A DNA stretch of 6,511 nt from Deltaproteobacteria bacterium (GTDB taxonomy: Bacteria; SAR324; NAC60-12): contig PBZZ01000010.1 of assembly GCA_002730365.1 (NCBI GenBank), forward strand, positions 20,239 to 26,749, written 5' to 3'. The position numbers and the translations under genes are program-made. The notes beneath the pieces are model-generated. The model ran no database searches, had not been told where the DNA came from, and saw nothing but the letters and a program-made list of their open reading frames with translations. Positions 5,991 to 6,511 of this stretch are shown piece by piece (position 1 is the stretch's first letter; every line of letters starts with the position of its first letter).

Positions 5991-6074
5991 TTTTTTGCAA
6001 GAAAAACTTTAGTCAACAAGCTGAACTACAGTGAAAAACTCTTTTCTCTTTTTTGTCATTTATCTTGCAAGAAA
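5991..6074. repeat. Pair of near-palindromic TTGCAAGAAA repeats 70 bp apart
   Basis: TTGCAAGAAA occurs at 5995-6004 and 6065-6074, exactly 70 bp apart. The second copy sits in a perfect 10-bp palindrome, TCTTGCAAGA (6063-6072); the first is the same with one mismatch (TTTTGCAAGA, 5993-6002). A further direct repeat, GAAAAACT, lies between them at 6001-6008 and 6033-6040. Paired palindromes one integral number of helical turns apart in a divergent promoter region could be operators, but AT-rich chance similarity is not excluded. Confidence 0.35.
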
Positions 6075-6137
6075 TCAGGTATATAGGAATGATTTTTTAG
6101 TTAATCTTTTCATAAAAATGCTCTCTTCAAAGAGACA

Positions 6138-6511
6138 ATGACACTTCGCTCACTGCAATTCCTAATTCTGCTAGTAATCTTTTGGTGGGGTTCTCCAACA
6201 CCCAGTTCCGGAGAATCCTCAAACCAGATCAGCACAGGCAAAGGGAAACCTTCGCTTCAGGCCATTGCAAATCAAAGATATTACGACATTCCTATCAAGC
6301 TCAATAAGCGAGTGCAGCAAATGTTACGCTACTACACTGAGCGCAAGCATTCCATTCTTAATCGTGGACTTGCTCGTTCTGGGCGATACATGGATATGTT
6401 CCGCAGAGAACTACGAGCTTGGGGCCTTCCACAGGACTTGGTGTTCGTTGTTGCAGTGGAAAGTAACTTCAATGAACGCTCTGTCTCAGTCAAGCAGGCA
6501 GTTGGGCTCTG
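6138..6511 (+). CDS. MltD-like membrane-bound or periplasmic lytic transglycosylase, 3' end outside the window
   Basis: The ATG at 6138-6140 opens a frame of 124 codons that runs off the edge. Lytic transglycosylases cleave the MurNAc-GlcNAc bond of peptidoglycan with formation of 1,6-anhydroMurNAc. Residues 1-25 look like a Sec signal (MTLRS, core LQFLILLVIFWWG, then SPTPSSG), with no lipobox cysteine. The segment 45-95 (NQRYYDIPIKLNKRVQQML...YMDMFRRELRAWGLP) is the usual lead-in of MltD-type enzymes. The SLT domain begins at PQDLVFVVAVESNFN, where E108 in VES is the expected catalytic glutamate, followed by SVSVKQAVGL and presumably W at the cut edge. Any LysM repeats would lie beyond the window. 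AAGAG is only three bases from the ATG and is partly within a small hairpin. The gene is divergent from the miaB operon and so probably has its own promoter. Confidence 0.9.
   Translation, partial: MTLRSLQFLILLVIFWWGSPTPSSGESSNQISTGKGKPSLQAIANQRYYDIPIKLNKRVQQMLRYYTERKHSILNRGLARSGRYMDMFRRELRAWGLPQDLVFVVAVESNFNERSVSVKQAVGL

Larger units (their letters stand above)
5928..6137. promoter_or_regulatory. Divergent intergenic region of the miaB operon and the lytic transglycosylase gene
   Basis: These 210 AT-rich bases separate two divergent genes and should hold both promoters. Isolated boxes occur: + strand TTGTCA (6053-6058) with TATATA 21 bp on, too far apart; + strand TTGCAA (6065-6070) with AATGAT 17 bp on, four of six matches each; minus-strand TTGACT (6011-6016) and TTTAAT (5968-5973), badly spaced. 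I cannot choose a promoter with confidence. The region also holds the repeats listed separately and a T-rich run at 6041-6054. No terminator is expected here because both flanking genes point outward. Confidence 0.45.

Noticed and set aside
6118..6141. Seven-residue leader peptide (ATG 6118 to TGA 6141) overlapping the transglycosylase start
   Set aside because: It is too short, has no ribosome binding site of its own and no regulatory codon pattern; probably chance.
1..6511. tRNA or rRNA genes, CRISPR arrays, insertion sequences, integrase sites
   Set aside because: No cloverleaf-like segment, repeat-spacer pattern, transposase similarity or flanking terminal repeats were found by eye.

Overview
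This window holds six intact or edge-truncated protein genes and one decayed gene, at moderate GC. The organism looks like a Gram-negative bacterium: the right edge encodes an exported MltD-like lytic transglycosylase, another small protein carries a Sec signal peptide, and the start signals are bacterial Shine-Dalgarno motifs. The sequence does not fix the lineage further. No RNA gene, mobile element, CRISPR array or origin was found.

Left part (1-1178). The N-terminal 79 residues of a pterin-4a-carbinolamine dehydratase run leftwards off the edge from a start at 239. Divergent from it lies an alpha/beta-hydrolase pseudogene (about 394-1178, + strand). It has four in-frame stop codons, at least one uncompensated frameshift and several lost glycines, yet Ser, Asp and His triad positions can still be read. 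It ends tail-to-tail with the next gene, and the two stop codons overlap.

Middle part (1175-3483, - strand). A complete 600-residue aminopeptidase P of the long M24B type is preceded by a gene for a small, exported, arginine/tyrosine/proline-rich protein of unknown function. Between them is a 10-bp perfect hairpin whose T-tract points the wrong way for either gene.

Right part (3575-5927, - strand). Three tightly packed genes form a likely operon: an unrecognised 131-residue protein, then miaB (tRNA ms2i6A37 methylthiotransferase) 23 bp later, then an unrecognised 198-residue protein with an N-terminal four-cysteine motif that overlaps the miaB stop. A 210-bp divergent intergenic region with paired palindromic repeats separates this operon from the lytic transglycosylase gene, which runs off the right edge on the + strand.

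The named genes are mostly housekeeping (pterin recycling, peptide turnover, tRNA modification, cell-wall remodelling). I see no evidence of a new multi-gene system. The least ordinary points are the decaying hydrolase, the two unknown partners of miaB, and the orphan or repeat structures in the intergenic regions.
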